A stretch of 64,000 bases of DNA from Liquidambar formosana (Eukaryota; Streptophyta; Magnoliopsida; Saxifragales; Altingiaceae), in contig CM077832.1 of assembly GCA_039720395.1 (NCBI GenBank), positions 11,239,967-11,303,966 on the forward strand, in the 5' to 3' direction. Below the pieces are notes generated by a model. It ran no database searches and was not told the origin of the DNA. It saw only the letters and a program-made list of their open reading frames with translations. Shown here piece by piece: positions 11,601 to 22,222 of this stretch (its first letter is position 1; each line of letters opens with the position of its first letter). Position numbers and translations under genes: made by a program.

Positions 11601-14426
11601 AACACTAATTAAATCACAGAATAGGAGACTTTACACACTCACACACACAAATGTACTGAGGTTCAACTTTCAAATGTCAATTACAAATTTGAACTTGATT
11701 CAGAATGACCAGGTCATGTGAGTAAAATGATATGCACTCGTGTATGTTTGTGACATAATGTCAATGCTTCACAAATTAGATATGAGTGCTGAGAAGAGCA
11801 GAAAGCTGTTAGGTGCATGCTGGGATTGGCAGTGAGGACTGCTTATTTAACTTTAACCTGGAGGTGTGTAAAGCACTTCAGTTTGGCTCCTCAACAAGTT
11901 AGTTGGAAAGTGCAAACTATGTTAAAATACAGCCATCTCTGGTGCTTCCTGAAGATCAATTAGTTTTATTCTGGGTTTGAGTAGGAACAAGGAACAAAAC
12001 TAATTTTTTTCCTCTCTATCCATCAAGCTGCTGGTGTTGGATGTGTTTGCTCTGGCAACCATTCTGAGAATGTTAAACCCTACTTATGATTGTTGAGTTA
12101 TAAGTTTAATCAGAAGGCTTTCATTTGTGTATCACTATACAAAATGTAAATTTTAAGTGCACCTAGAGCCCCAGGCATGCTGCAGACCTTTGTTCTTGAG
12201 GTGCTGGCCTTGCAGCTTGATCATTTTTGTTTACATCATGTATGTATGTTTTTTTTTTTTTCTTTTTTTTTCTCCCCCCTCAAAGCTTCTTGATTATATG
12301 GAAACAAGTCGATAAATGCAGATAGCTCGAAATTTCTTTTGGTCCTATAAACTGCTAAGACCAGTTTGCTTCAAGGTTATGGGTTTTACTATTATTATTA
12401 TTTTTTAATATTTTTATTTATTAAAGTAACTTCTCTGGTGCTCCATGGAATAAAATGAAATGAATTCCCTATAGAAAGTTTGATTGGGTAAATCACATTG
12501 GGTAATTTACCAAATTGTAGCAACTAATCTATAGTTTTCAGCTTCTTGTTTTCTTGGGACCCATATACCAGCAATCTAGTTGATAATTCTTTATAAATTG
12601 AAGTGCTTACTTACATTAAACTGCTTTGCTCAAGAGTCGGGGGGAAAAAAAAATCCTTTTATGGTTCTTAGTCAGGTTTGTTAATTAATGTCTATTTAGA
12701 TTGTTGTAACTTGTAATTTTTTCATTGTCGTAAACCTTAGCGTAATTAATCTCTTCTGTGACTAGGCAAGTAAATTATTTATTTATTTATTTATGCTTAT
12801 TGACATATTTTCTTGTTTATAGATAGTTTTGTGCCTGCAAGGAGCTATTAACTACAAAAAGTTAGGAGCAAAGTTACCTAAAGGTGTGCTGCTGGTGGGT
12901 CCTCCAGGGACAGGGAAAACATTACTAGCCCGTGCAGTGGCTGGAGAAGCAGGGGTACCATTTTTCACTGTTTCTGCCAGTGAATTTGTGGAGTTGTTTG
13001 TTGGAAGAGGGGCAGCTCGCATTAGAGACCTTTTTAATGTGGCAAGGAAATGTGCACCATCGATCATATTCATCGATGAACTTGATGCTGTTGGAGGAAA
13101 GCGTGGTAGAAGTTTCAATGACGAACGCGACCAAACACTGAATCAGGCAAATAGGCAATCTAACATTTTGATTTACTTGCATCTCTTGCAGTGTTCTCAT
13201 TCAATTGCATAAAATTCAGGAAAATTGTGAACAAACCCCAAACTTAAGTGAACTTTTCATTAATTGTATGTAACTGATCCGATTGAGCCAAACTTATGGA
13301 GTTTTCCTGAAAAAATTCAGAAAGACTATGGTTCTTTTTAAATAAAAAGGGAATGTTAAGTAACATTCCCACCCTGTTTGAGATTTCTTCTTGCTTATTT
13401 ATTTCCACTAGCTTCGTCTTTTCTTTTTCTTTTTTTTTTAATTTTTCTTTTTCAAAAACATTTTAAACCAATTTAATTATGCACTTTAAATCATTTCATG
13501 TGCCAATGAAATTTTCAATCCTGTTCCTGAATTTTTCATTTTGTTCTTAATAGTGATTTCATCCTCTAAACTAGCGATCAAATCTGTTTTTATCTTTGCA
13601 GTTGCTGACAGAAATGGATGGATTTGAATCAGACATGAAGGTGGTTGTTATTGCAGCCACTAATAGGCCAGAAGCATTGGATCCAGCGCTCTGTCGGCCT
13701 GGTCGTTTCTCAAGGAAAGTTCTTGTAGGAGAACCAGATGAAGATGGAAGGAGAAGGATCTTGGCTGTACATTTAAGAGGAGTTCCTCTAGATGAAGACA
13801 CACATCTCATCTGCAATCTAGTTGCTTCTCTCACCCAAGGTTTTGTCGGTGCTGATCTTGCCAACATTGTCAATGAAGCTGCTTTACTTGCTGCTCGCAG
13901 AGGTGAATTTGAAGCTTATTGAATATTTGATTCATTACTCTGCTTATTTCTTTCTAGAATCGCATTGATGTTCTTTAGTAGATGGTAGCCCTAACCTTAA
14001 GTGTGATAATTGTATATATTCAACTTTGTAAATATCTTCACTGAGTATCAATGGAGCTTCCCATTATCTCCCTCCTCCCGAGCACCCTTATCCCCTTTTC
14101 TTTTGGTTTATTTTTCATAGCCTCCTCTATAAATGGTAAAAATGTAAAATATTGGTGTCTAAGGTTCTCAAGAACAATGGCGACCAGAAAAATGTGAATA
14201 TAATATTTGTTTTCTGGGATGCACAGGTGGTGAAACTGTGACAAGGGAAGATGTAATGGAAGCTATAGAAAGAGCAAAGTATGGGATCAATGATAGGAAC
14301 ATGAGTCCTGGTACAATAAGCAAGGAGCTTGGGAAACTGTTCCCATGGATGACTTCTCTAATGGGAAAGAATGATGCGAGACAGGATGGATTGCAAGGAC
14401 CTTTAGGTTATCAGACTCTGAGCTGA
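2640..14426 (+). CDS. FTSHI3: FTSHI3-like inactive FtsH AAA-ATPase, chloroplast
   Basis: Exons read as 2640-3767, 12823-13146, 13602-13902 and 14227-14426, giving 650 residues; Arabidopsis FTSHI3 is about 620. The N-terminus is basic and Ser/Arg-rich, as in a plastid transit peptide. Two membrane segments are visible at about 164-183 and 319-339. The AAA module follows: Walker A GPPGTGKT at 402-409, pore loop LFVG at 434-437, Walker B IIFIDE at 457-462, then the second region of homology with [10 protein letters not shown] and RPGRFSR (a Ser where active FtsH has Asp). The protein ends with GPLGYQTLS just after the AAA lid. The M41 zinc-protease domain and its HEXXH motif are absent, as in the FTSHI3 subgroup of plant FtsHi proteins. 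The role is therefore likely ATP-driven unfolding or assembly in a plastid membrane. Intron 2 uses a GC donor. Intron 1 is 9,055 bp long and full of transposons. Confidence 0.93.
4102..7640 (-). mobile_element. 5'-truncated, dead L1-type LINE (antisense in FTSHI3 intron 1)
   Basis: Read on the minus strand, pieces of one L1-type polyprotein occur in order: the end of the AP endonuclease (7624-7310, GVYGPND and VVGDFN), the linker and start of the reverse transcriptase (6980-6438, [10 protein letters not shown] and KAPGPDG), RT core (6416-6159, [12 protein letters not shown]), RT with [10 protein letters not shown] and the catalytic FVDD (6042-5488), and a zinc-finger zf-RVT and C-terminal region (4984-4202, [18 protein letters not shown]). 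Stops and frame changes separate the pieces, so it is not functional. ORF1 and most of the endonuclease are missing. The 3' end at 4102-4119 is a T run, that is, a poly-A tail on the minus strand. The right boundary is approximate and no target-site duplication was found. Confidence 0.9.
8355..8426 (+). mobile_element. 72-bp LINE 3'-end micro-insertion with 14-bp TSD
   Basis: The insert matches the last ~50 nt of the LINE 3' end seen at 4120-4170 (GTACTTGGGCT...) followed by an A-rich tail. It is flanked by a perfect 14-base direct repeat, AACTTCCCACTCAT, at 8341-8354 and 8427-8440. This is the signature of target-primed reverse transcription with extreme 5' truncation. Confidence 0.85.
10672..10965. 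mobile_element. Stowaway-like MITE (Tc1/mariner type)
   Basis: The 294-bp element has terminal inverted repeats: the left end reads CTTCCTCCATCCCAATTTG and the right end reads the complement, ending GGGATGGAGGGAG. It is flanked on both sides by the dinucleotide TA. The CTCCCTCC start and TA target duplication are typical of Stowaway MITEs. It has no coding capacity and lies in FTSHI3 intron 1. Confidence 0.85.
13147..13601 (+). other. GC-AG intron (FTSHI3 intron 2)
   Basis: Exon 2 must end at CAG (13144-13146) and exon 3 begin at 13602 to keep [10 protein letters not shown] in frame. The intron then starts GCAAAT and ends TTTGCAG. No GT donor nearby keeps the conserved sequence. The CAG before the GC fits the strong exon-side match usual for U2-type GC-AG introns. 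Confidence 0.8.
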
Positions 14427-15034
14427 TGAGTATGTTTGCTTCTTCCGTTTCTTTTACTGTAATACATCTAGTGTGAAATTTTGAGGAAATTTTGATTTTA
14501 TTTATAATCTTTAGATAAAGAGAAGCATTATTTGAGTTGCATGGAAATTGCTTTCCAAAATAGAATTAAATAGAAATGGTTTAATTTTGTACCTTGGATG
14601 CTGTAATCAGCATCTAAACAATATTCTATAAATTTGATCGACATATTTAGGCATCTCGAGAGGTTATTGGCACTCAATCTCATTGATGTCCATAAAAGTA
14701 AATGATTATAACAATTCTCATCTGTAGACCAAGGTCATTTATACTGTAGCAATATATTTGATGATCAGATGCAACTAGTATGATATTGGACAAGTGGGCT
14801 GATGATGGGATTTACATAAGTTGCCCATAATTACAGAACAGCATGTGATATCATGGTTCTAGGCATTATAATGGGGTCATAAATTTAAAATGTTACTGAA
14901 CAAGGACCTGTTTTTGTAAATTACACTTGTAAACTATAGGCCTGTAATTGGTCTTTCCAATTGTAAGAGCCACGACACTGTTGTTTCATATTGATATTAA
15001 ATCTTCTTTCCTTAAGTCTCTTTACATTTGGTAT

Positions 15035-15187
15035 TCTAGTCACTGTAATTCTTGCGTCATTCCCTTTGTAATTTTTGTGGATTCCTTTAAGCTTTAGAGG
15101 AGTCTTTGTTTAGTGCTTATATATGTCTCATGTACTTAGGCTAAGCCTTTTTTGTTATTTTTCAATACATAATTACTTCATCAAAAT
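15035..15187 (+). mobile_element. LINE 3' end fragment
   Basis: The sequence matches the complement of 4118-4260 in the large LINE: CCTTTAAGCTTTAGAGG, then TGTACTTAGGCTAAGCCT, then a short A-rich end near 15187. It is a 5'-truncated copy of the same or a sister LINE family. It runs directly into a (TA)n tract. Confidence 0.75.
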
Positions 15188-15202
15188 ATATATATATATA
15201 CA

Positions 15203-15374
15203 CGGTTATATTCCCATCAGCTCGTGTTGATATAAGTTATATCTGCACTATGCATTAGGGGTTGTACCCTTTACATTGGTCCAATATACCTCATATCCTA
15301 CTAATGCACAAGGTACAATTTCTAATGTGGGTGTTCATATAATTTATATCAGCACGTGCTTACCTGATCATCAT

Positions 15375-15378
<4 letters not shown>
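15203..15378. mobile_element. TA-flanked palindromic MITE, copy A
   Basis: About 175 bp. The left arm contains GTTGATATAAGTTATATC and the right arm TTATATCAGCACGTGC, ending ACCTGATCATCATCC. Inner arms GGGGTTGTACC and GGTACAA also pair. (TA)n tracts lie on both outer sides (15187-15200 and 15379-15404). Confidence 0.7.
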
Positions 15379-15407
<29 letters not shown>

Positions 15408-15417
15408 ATTATATATA

Positions 15418-15596
15418 CGATTATATTCCCATCAGCACGTGTTGATATAAGTTATATCAGCACCATGCATTGGGAGTTGTATCCCTTGCATTGGTCCAAT
15501 GTACATCATATCCTACTAATGCACAAGGTACAACTCTCAATGCGGGTGTTAATATAAGTTATATCAGCATGTGCTTACCTGATCATCATCCATTAT
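15418..15596. mobile_element. TA-flanked palindromic MITE, copy B
   Basis: A tandem neighbour of copy A with the same arms: left TCAGCACGTGTTGATATAAG, inner GGAGTTGTATCCCTTGCATT and GGTACAACTCTCAATGC, right end TTACCTGATCATCATCC. It is separated from copy A by (TA)n and followed by another (TA)n at 15597-15615. Confidence 0.7.
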
Positions 15597-16554
15597 CTAT
15601 ATATATATATATATACGGTTATATATAAGTTAGTAGTTCATGTAGTTATTTGAGTTAAACTATAGCAGATAGGTAAGACGTGAAAGAGGCCTTTAACAAT
15701 GCTTTTTATGCACGGTGTAAATATATGAGTAGATCATGAGCCAACTGCTAAACTTGTATGTTCTCTGTATCTATTGATAAAGTTCTTTCTGCTTTACCAG
15801 AAAAGGGTTCTAAAAAAAGCGGTGAAAAGATGGTTATGACCTTACGATCTTACTGCAACTCATAGAGCATGGACATAATAAACCAGCATTTCAATAGCCA
15901 AATATGTGATCTATATTTGTGTGTGTGTACACAGAATTTATTATGTTTTGCCATCGATTGCTATGTGATACGATTAAAAACGTCTTCTTCAGGAAAATCA
16001 TCTTGCCACATCCATCTATTTCAGAGTGAAGATTTCGGTTTTGGGTTTCTTTTAAGAGCTTAAGTTGAAGTGTTTTTAGCTTGTGATTGAAATTCATGCA
16101 TTCAGATGAGGATTTTGAGTGTTGCATAAATTTATGCTTAGTTGGATGGTGTTTAAGAGTTTAGCAAAAAAATAAAAAAAAAATTTGGATGGTGTTTAAG
16201 AGTTTCTGAAGAATAGTTCTATTGACATCCTTTCCAGCCTTTTATCTTCTTCCTTAGCTTTTCAAAAATGTTCTGGCTAGTTTAATTCATATGATCTATG
16301 GCTTTTCTCTTCTTCATCCTTTGGAGGTTGTAGTTATAAAATAACTACTCACTGGTATATAAAAGGGTAAAAAAAGAACCAGTTATACAATTATTTTTTG
16401 ATAGAAGCCAACATACCACTAATTATTTCATGCACCTTCCACATGGGGAAATGTTAGCTGGACGCCCCTGTCAAGTGCAATTGAGGCTACCGGCCTGGGC
16501 CATAGGCCTTTTTAATTAGTCACCTGTTCATCCGGTTCAAGTAAATAACCGATA

Positions 16555-16660
16555 GTTAGGTGGTGGTCTAGTAGTAAAGGCGTAGAAATCCGAGTAGCCA
16601 AGGGTTCAAGTCTCAGGGCAATAACATGATGTTTTCTTATGATGATGATCTTACTTATAC
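16555..16660 (+). mobile_element. possible tRNA-derived SINE head
   Basis: A box-A-like stretch, TGGTCTAGTAGTAAAGG, lies at 16564-16580 and a good box B, GGTTCAAGTCTC, at 16603-16614, with spacing close to that of tRNA promoters. No full cloverleaf is seen, so a SINE head is more likely than a tRNA gene. The ends and a 3' tail could not be placed. Confidence 0.4.
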
Positions 16661-17367
16661 GCTAGAGCTATTAAATTATTAATCCCTTGGTTGGATTGAG
16701 GTCAAGTTCTGAATCAACTGACTTAAAGGAGCACTTGTGATTCCTTTACTTTTGTGGTCCATACAAGTCTCTCATGTCATTGGTTCCTCAGATAGAGGTT
16801 ACCATGGTAAAGAATTGTACCGTCGCCATCAGTTGCTACCAAAAGAAAGCTCATGGTGTGAATTAAAACACCACAGTTTTGTTAATGGGAAATTTCTTCC
16901 AATTTCACTTTCATTACCCTTTATGTCATAATTCTTTTGGTAATCTCATTTCATCTCAGTAGTGGAATAATCCGATTTGACAAAAGTGTGCAAAAAGGTG
17001 AAAGAAATCCTAATATTCCCGGTGGAAAGACAGATTCTGTTGGTGGATGAGTATGATCCCTCGCGAGTGACTTTCATTTTCCAAACAGGAAATGCTTTGC
17101 CTATCTAGTCAGCTGTCAGCGTAGCTCTATGTTGTAAGCAACCATATAAGTACAAGTGATTCTTCTCAGCTTCTTTGGGTTCCTACTTGGATTGATTTTG
17201 ACACCCACTTCATATGTCATCCCAATTAATCATGGTCATTATTATTACAAGTTTCTTGGACTCTCTCCGGAATAAATATGTGGTGCTATCGATGATGGAT
17301 TTCCCACAATTCTTCAGATAATTTGTTTGGAGGATATGTATGGAGGATAATTTTTTTTTTTTTGGGA

Positions 17368-17706
17368 GGGGGGGGGGGGGGGGGGAGGGGTGGCGGCTTG
17401 ACCACCTAAGCTAGAGGATATCTTCACCTTGATAAATAAATTATTGTGCACCAGCCTCCAAGTAACACCAACCCTCAACCTAACCCTAAGCCAACCTAAC
17501 TAAATTAAATTGAGCCCCAATCTGTTGCATAGTTTGGTTGCACTCAGCTTTGACGTAACAAGGTCCTGAAAGTGGGTCTGGCCAACCCAAACCTAAACCT
17601 AACCTCTGAATGTTGTTATTCCCCAAAATCAACTTGGACCAAACCCAAGCCTCACCCAACTTCACATGAACCACTAACTTCATGTGTGAGTTTATAGGAC
17701 AACGCT

Positions 17707-17747
<41 letters not shown>
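17368..17747. repeat. long G and T homopolymer tracts
   Basis: A run of 18 G at 17368-17385 follows a T run, and about 37 T lie at 17710-17747. Between them is a CCTAACC-rich stretch that is not a regular telomere repeat. Confidence 0.7.
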
Positions 17748-17750
<3 letters not shown>

Positions 17751-18328
17751 TCCCTGAATTTTAATCTTCAGAAAGTCATTGAGACCTTGAAGTATTGGGT
17801 CAACTGGACTAGAAAAATAATGGATCTTGCTTCCACATCATCCAAACATCAGCTCCATTCTGTTCTGCAAAGAGGCATGCTTATTCTTTAGGATATGATA
17901 TTATATGTCAATGAGATTTTGAGACCCCATTGCCCATGCAATACATGTGGTCAACCAGCTCACTAGTTCAGATCATTTGATCGGTATGCTACCCCTCTTT
18001 GCTCGTCTTGATCATCGCCCCATCATTGTGACACTATTGCATGCCCGCAGTGTAAGAACAATCTACAGATGACTCTGTCCAAATTTACTACCAAGCTTGC
18101 ACCGCTGGATCAGCTATGGAGATGGGAAGAAATGTAAAATGACAGCAAACACGGTCTAAAAATCTCTTGAAATGCATTTTCCATTAAGATGATCTAGATA
18201 TCGACAAACACTATAACTTTTTATTTTTATTTTTATTTTTATATATATACAATTTTTTTTTCTTAACAACATGAATGAAGGATTTGAGCTAAATGGTTGC
18301 CCAAAGTTATCATCTTCTTGAATACACC

Positions 18329-21300
18329 TCAGAGAATCGCAGCTTTGAGTCTCCTCTTCAATTCTTTACTGTAAACCAAATGGGAAAAAAAAAAAAAATC
18401 AATAACACATTTTAAGTTCGAATTAACCTTCTGTTAAACAGATTTCTAGGCTTCTTTCAGAACTTAAGGTTACCTCATAAGCTGTCTGTCAACGGTTGAA
18501 GAGGATAGAAATCCTCTATTCTCTTCAGCTCTCCTTAGAAGGTAAGGCATAACCATGTCTATTGGTCCAAATTGCATATACTTGCTAACTATAAACCCTG
18601 CATTTCTCAAACCAAAAGAAAGCGCTTCTGACATTCCATATAGCTGAGCAAATTGGAGGTTTTGGTTATCCGTCCTGATTCCCAAATCTCGCGCTTTTGC
18701 TGCCGCAAGTTTCCCTAGTTAAACCCACCAAAACCTTACATTAAATCTATAAAACCAATACCAAAGATATGTTCAACATTGTTATAAAATGAAGTGCTTA
18801 GATTCTTTACCTGATTCAACATTATGGGTTGCAAGAACAACTGCGCCTGAGCCACTAGCGATTTTCTCAAGCATGAAAGAAGCGCAATCATTGTAGCAAG
18901 CATGCGTGTCCTGAATGCTTTTGTGAATTGGGGACTCAAAGCCTAATGAAGATGCTAGTTGGGTTTCACTTGACATATAGGCTCCCCTCACCAATTTAAA
19001 CCCCATTGGAACTCCCATTTTCTCTGCAGCTTGTGTTGCTAGAAACAATCTTTGTTTTGCATCTTTCAAGTAGGCCTGAATTGTGCCGAATATGATTGGG
19101 TTGTTGTCTTTATAATGAATGATTGCTGCAGAGTATGTGAAGTAGTCAATGGCAGGTTGAACAAATGTGTCCTCTGCATCAATTGATAAAGGGACATTAG
19201 CCTCTAAGCATTTTTGGCAAAGTTTCTGTAGCCTCTGGTGGCCTAGTTGGAGATCATGCTCTTCTTGTGGGGTTAAAGGATCTGGCTTTTTAAGTGTGTG
19301 ATAAAAAGGGCTGGAATCAGCAAAAATGGGGAAGGTATTAAGCTTCCATGGAAGATCAAAAGAAGGGTCTTTATATTCCCATCTCAATAAATCGCTAACT
19401 CGCTTGAGCAGTGTCATTGGACAAATTGCAGTAATCTTCACAATGATAAAGCTCACCTGTTGCAAGTAAAACATTCATTTTTCCAATTATTCATGATGTC
19501 TACCAAGTCATAAGAGGTATTAATTGTGTCTTTTTTTAGAATGATACTGGAATGCTTATCTTCCTTTGCCCCAACAGAGAACAGATATAAACATAGCAGA
19601 AATACTGAAGAGAGTGATCATTTACGGAGAAAGTTTATGCTTACGAGCACAAACTATTATCCCTTGGATGCACTTTGACATGTATGGACATAAAATCAAA
19701 ACAAAGAATAGTTGAATCCAATTGATAACTAGTAGTGCTTGCATAATTACATGCTTTTTTGTATTACTACTAGTAAAAAATATCATCGTCTTTGCCAAAA
19801 TATAGAGTAAAGCTACATCTATCGGATTCATTCATTGGCTGATTTACCAAGATAGATAGCGCATTCACTCGAATCATCCACCAACTAATGTGCCACCCAT
19901 GCACCTTTTCAAAGCAAAACATGTTCCTTTATTATTATTATTAATTAATAACCTGCCACTATAGTCTGACACATGCATCAATCAGGATGATGAAACTAGC
20001 AGTTTTACCATTTTTCCAAAGAGGAATGCTTATCACAGTCGTGACTGGTTTGATTGTCGTGCTGTAATGGTTTGTGCATGATGGGTGACGTAGACCCCAC
20101 ATATGCGTGTCATGCACACACCAATCATAGCACTGGTCTACATACCATTGTGACAATTATTCTTTTTTTATTTTTTTTTTAACACACGACTGTGCATCTC
20201 CCTTTTCCCAAAATATATCATAGGCTGCCCTCTGAAGCCCAGGTTGGAAATTAAGAATAGAATTATTTATTTATGTTTTGGTGAATGAAATTGAGAATAT
20301 TGAACTATAAGACGCGTATAGTCCAACTCAACAGTGCGTCATATGACCAACTTCTAGACACCTATACGAACAACTAATTTAAACCCACCAAAAACGGAAA
20401 AAAAAATACAAAATACAGGGTGTTTTTACCCTTCTTTGAATGAATTTCTTGAAAAGATCAACAATGGAAAATTGAAAGGAATTTTTTTTTTAAATAAATA
20501 TTTTTCTAAAAAAACACAGATATAAAAGGTTGGTAAAAAAGCACATGTATATGGTGTGAGGATTCAGTGCTGAGTTCAGAAAACTCAGCACGGTGCCAAG
20601 CTAATCTCAACCGTCCATCTCGGATTTGGACAGTTGAGATTGAAAGATGAGAAAGTTACCAAAATACCCTTATAGGAGTAACTTTTTCATCTTTTAATCT
20701 CAACCGTCCAAACCTGAGATGGATGGCTGAGATTAGCTCGGCATTGTGTTGAGTTTGGTAACTTTCTCATCTTTCAATCTCAACCGTCCAAACCTAAGAT
20801 GGATGGTTGAGATTAGCTTGGCACTGCGCTGAGTTTTCTAAACTCAGCACTGAATCCAAATCCGTGTATATGTGGGTTATATGGTACAACTCACCTATGA
20901 TGCATATATGCATGGTGCTGATATAAAAAATTTGCACCTGTTGAGCGATGAGACTGAATTTCTTAAAAAGATCAACAATGGAAAATTTAAGGCTTACAGA
21001 AGATGGTGGAAGCGACTTGGTTGATTCAACCGTGCGAAGAAACTCCTCCAAATTCCGATCGCACGACTCGTTATCGTCGGTATGCTCCACACCATAGACC
21101 AACATCCCTCTCAGACCACTACCCCAAAGGCTCCGGATGGCCCGGCCGGCTTCCTCCACATCCTCACCGGCGCAGAAATGCTCAAAGAACGTCTTCTTTA
21201 TAATCCCAACTATAACATCACGCAACACAACAGTTTCCATCAGCCTTGATCTCATCACCCACATCCCCACGTCCACCATAGGATTGACTGCTGCCATGTG

Positions 21301-21534
21301 GAGGTTGATCGACGATCGCAACAATTTACCCGTCGATACCGTCGCAAAAAGCTTCGAAACATCGTCGAGGTCGATGATTGAGTCAGGTGGGGTGGTGGTG
21401 GTGGGTGTGGGTGATGGTTTTTCTGCAAAATTAAGTGGCGAAACGGCTGTGATGGACGAGGGCGAGGAGTTTAGACTTCTGGTGAAGCAACGGAGGTTTT
21501 TGAGGAGCTTTGGAGAGACTACACGGGTGGCCAT
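18329..21534 (-). CDS. ProDH: proline dehydrogenase, mitochondrial
   Basis: Exons on the minus strand are 21534-20998, 19456-18811, 18714-18474 and 18368-18329, giving 487 residues; plant ProDH is about 480-500. The enzyme oxidises L-proline to pyrroline-5-carboxylate at the inner mitochondrial membrane, with FAD passing electrons to the respiratory chain. The start MATRVVSPKLLK looks like a mitochondrial presequence. Family motifs are intact: FCAGED and GMLVYGVEH in exon 1, IDAEDT at about 271-276, RGAYMSSE at 336-343, ATHN at 388-391, LYGMSEALSFGL, and YLLRR with the substrate-binding Arg pair at 455-456. The last exon is only 40 nt and encodes the basic tail ending KELKRRLKAAIL. Intron 1 carries a hairpin MITE. 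All GT-AG splice sites keep frame, so the gene appears functional. Which ProDH paralogue it is cannot be told here. Confidence 0.95.
20560..20857. mobile_element. 298-bp palindromic MITE in ProDH intron 1
   Basis: The left end reads GGATTCAGTGCTGAGTT and the right end AACTCAGCACTGAATCC. The arms continue inward as AATCTCAACCGTCC and its complement, so nearly the whole element can fold. The inner part holds repeated units of AATCTCAACCGTCCAAACCT followed by GAGATTAGCT. No open frame or clear target duplication was seen. Confidence 0.75.
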
Positions 21535-21610
21535 GAGTGCTGCTGGAGTTTTTCTAAGCTTCTACCAAGTCCTAGGTATACATGGAGAATATTCATCAAG
21601 CTGTGGAGTC

Positions 21611-21620
21611 GTTATATAGG
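21611..21620 (-). promoter_or_regulatory. candidate TATA box of ProDH
   Basis: On the minus strand the sequence reads CCTATATAAC, about 78 nt upstream of the ProDH ATG. This would give a leader of roughly 45 nt. The call rests on motif and position only. Confidence 0.5.
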
Positions 21621-21849
21621 GAACTATTGAGACTTGTTGAGTGGTTATTGGACCACTAATAATGGGTAGCGTTTTACGAGTTTGGATTCCGATTGACTCA
21701 GCTCAGTCGTTGGATAGAGATTTTGGATAACTGAGTTAAAGATTAAAAAATTATCATTGTGGTCATTTTGATCATTTTAATGATAAATTTTTTTTTTTTA
21801 ATCTTGATCATCTAATATCTCAACCAATGATCAAGATCAAGCCCGCACG

Positions 21850-22135
21850 GTGCTGAATTGGTATGGAGATTATTTTGGAAAGGGATGCAACTAATGTTTT
21901 TGACCCGATTAGAGATACTGATCTGGTTTCCCGTGGGATATTGATCCTCCAGTTAGAGATGCTAGGATTTTTGTCTCTTGTTTTAATTTCTAGGTCATGG
22001 GTGTTGTCTCTAGAGCCACCAACATAACTGCTCATGAATTTTCCCATTGGGCTGCCCATTGTAATTGGTATGGTCCAATCCCAATCCCTATCTTTCCTCC
22101 CTCGGTTACCCATAAGGAAAGGAGTTCGGAGATGG
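21850..22135 (+). pseudogene. RNase H-like (RVT_3/LINE type) remnant
   Basis: Plus-strand pieces read MEIILERDATNVFDPIRD and then, in another frame, VSRATNITAHEFSHWA followed by HCNWYGP. These fit the end of plant RNase H-like domains of retroelement origin, which have a conserved N-x-x-AH near the C-terminus. The frames are broken and no start is present. It may come from a LINE or from a single-domain RVT_3 gene. Confidence 0.6.
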
Positions 22136-22181
22136 CTGATCTTTTGGTTCTTAATTTATTTTCATTTGCCCGTCAAAATAA

Positions 22182-22222
<41 letters not shown>

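Larger units (their letters stand above)
7641..12822. other. remainder of FTSHI3 intron 1
   Basis: No host coding sequence was recognised. The stretch holds the LINE micro-insertion at 8355-8426 and a Stowaway-like MITE at 10672-10965. The sequence at about 9720-11600 has the texture of a degenerate repeat but shows no protein domain and no clear LTR pair. A long T-rich tract and the branch/acceptor region precede exon 2 at 12823. Confidence 0.4.
14427..18328. other. spacer between convergent FTSHI3 and ProDH genes
   Basis: No intact gene. The first few hundred bases should be the 3' UTR of the FTSHI3-like gene. The rest holds a LINE tail (15035-15187), two TA-flanked hairpin elements (15203-15596), a SINE-like block (about 16555-16660), a run of 18 G at 17368-17385 and a T run at about 17710-17747. 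An exon-like stretch after TTCAG at about 17772-17891 is open for 39 codons before a stop but is not recognised. Confidence 0.45.

Noticed and set aside
16564..16614. A tRNA gene
   Set aside because: Box A and B are present but no acceptor stem or anticodon arm could be formed; a SINE head is the better reading.
17455..17670. CCTAACC/CCCTAA-like stretch resembling an interstitial telomere
   Set aside because: The units are irregular and never form a run of exact plant telomere repeats (CCCTAAA).
20794..20997. Extension of ProDH exon 1 reading into the intron
   Set aside because: The family alignment requires splicing at 20998 to 19456; the extension enters the MITE and has no homology.
21533..21538. 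ACTCAT, the bZIP site known from Arabidopsis ProDH promoters
   Set aside because: It overlaps the ProDH start codon itself and no further copy was seen in the upstream region, so it is likely chance.
21137..21619. A 160-codon plus-strand frame opposite ProDH exon 1
   Set aside because: A shadow of the ProDH coding strand, low-complexity and without a domain.
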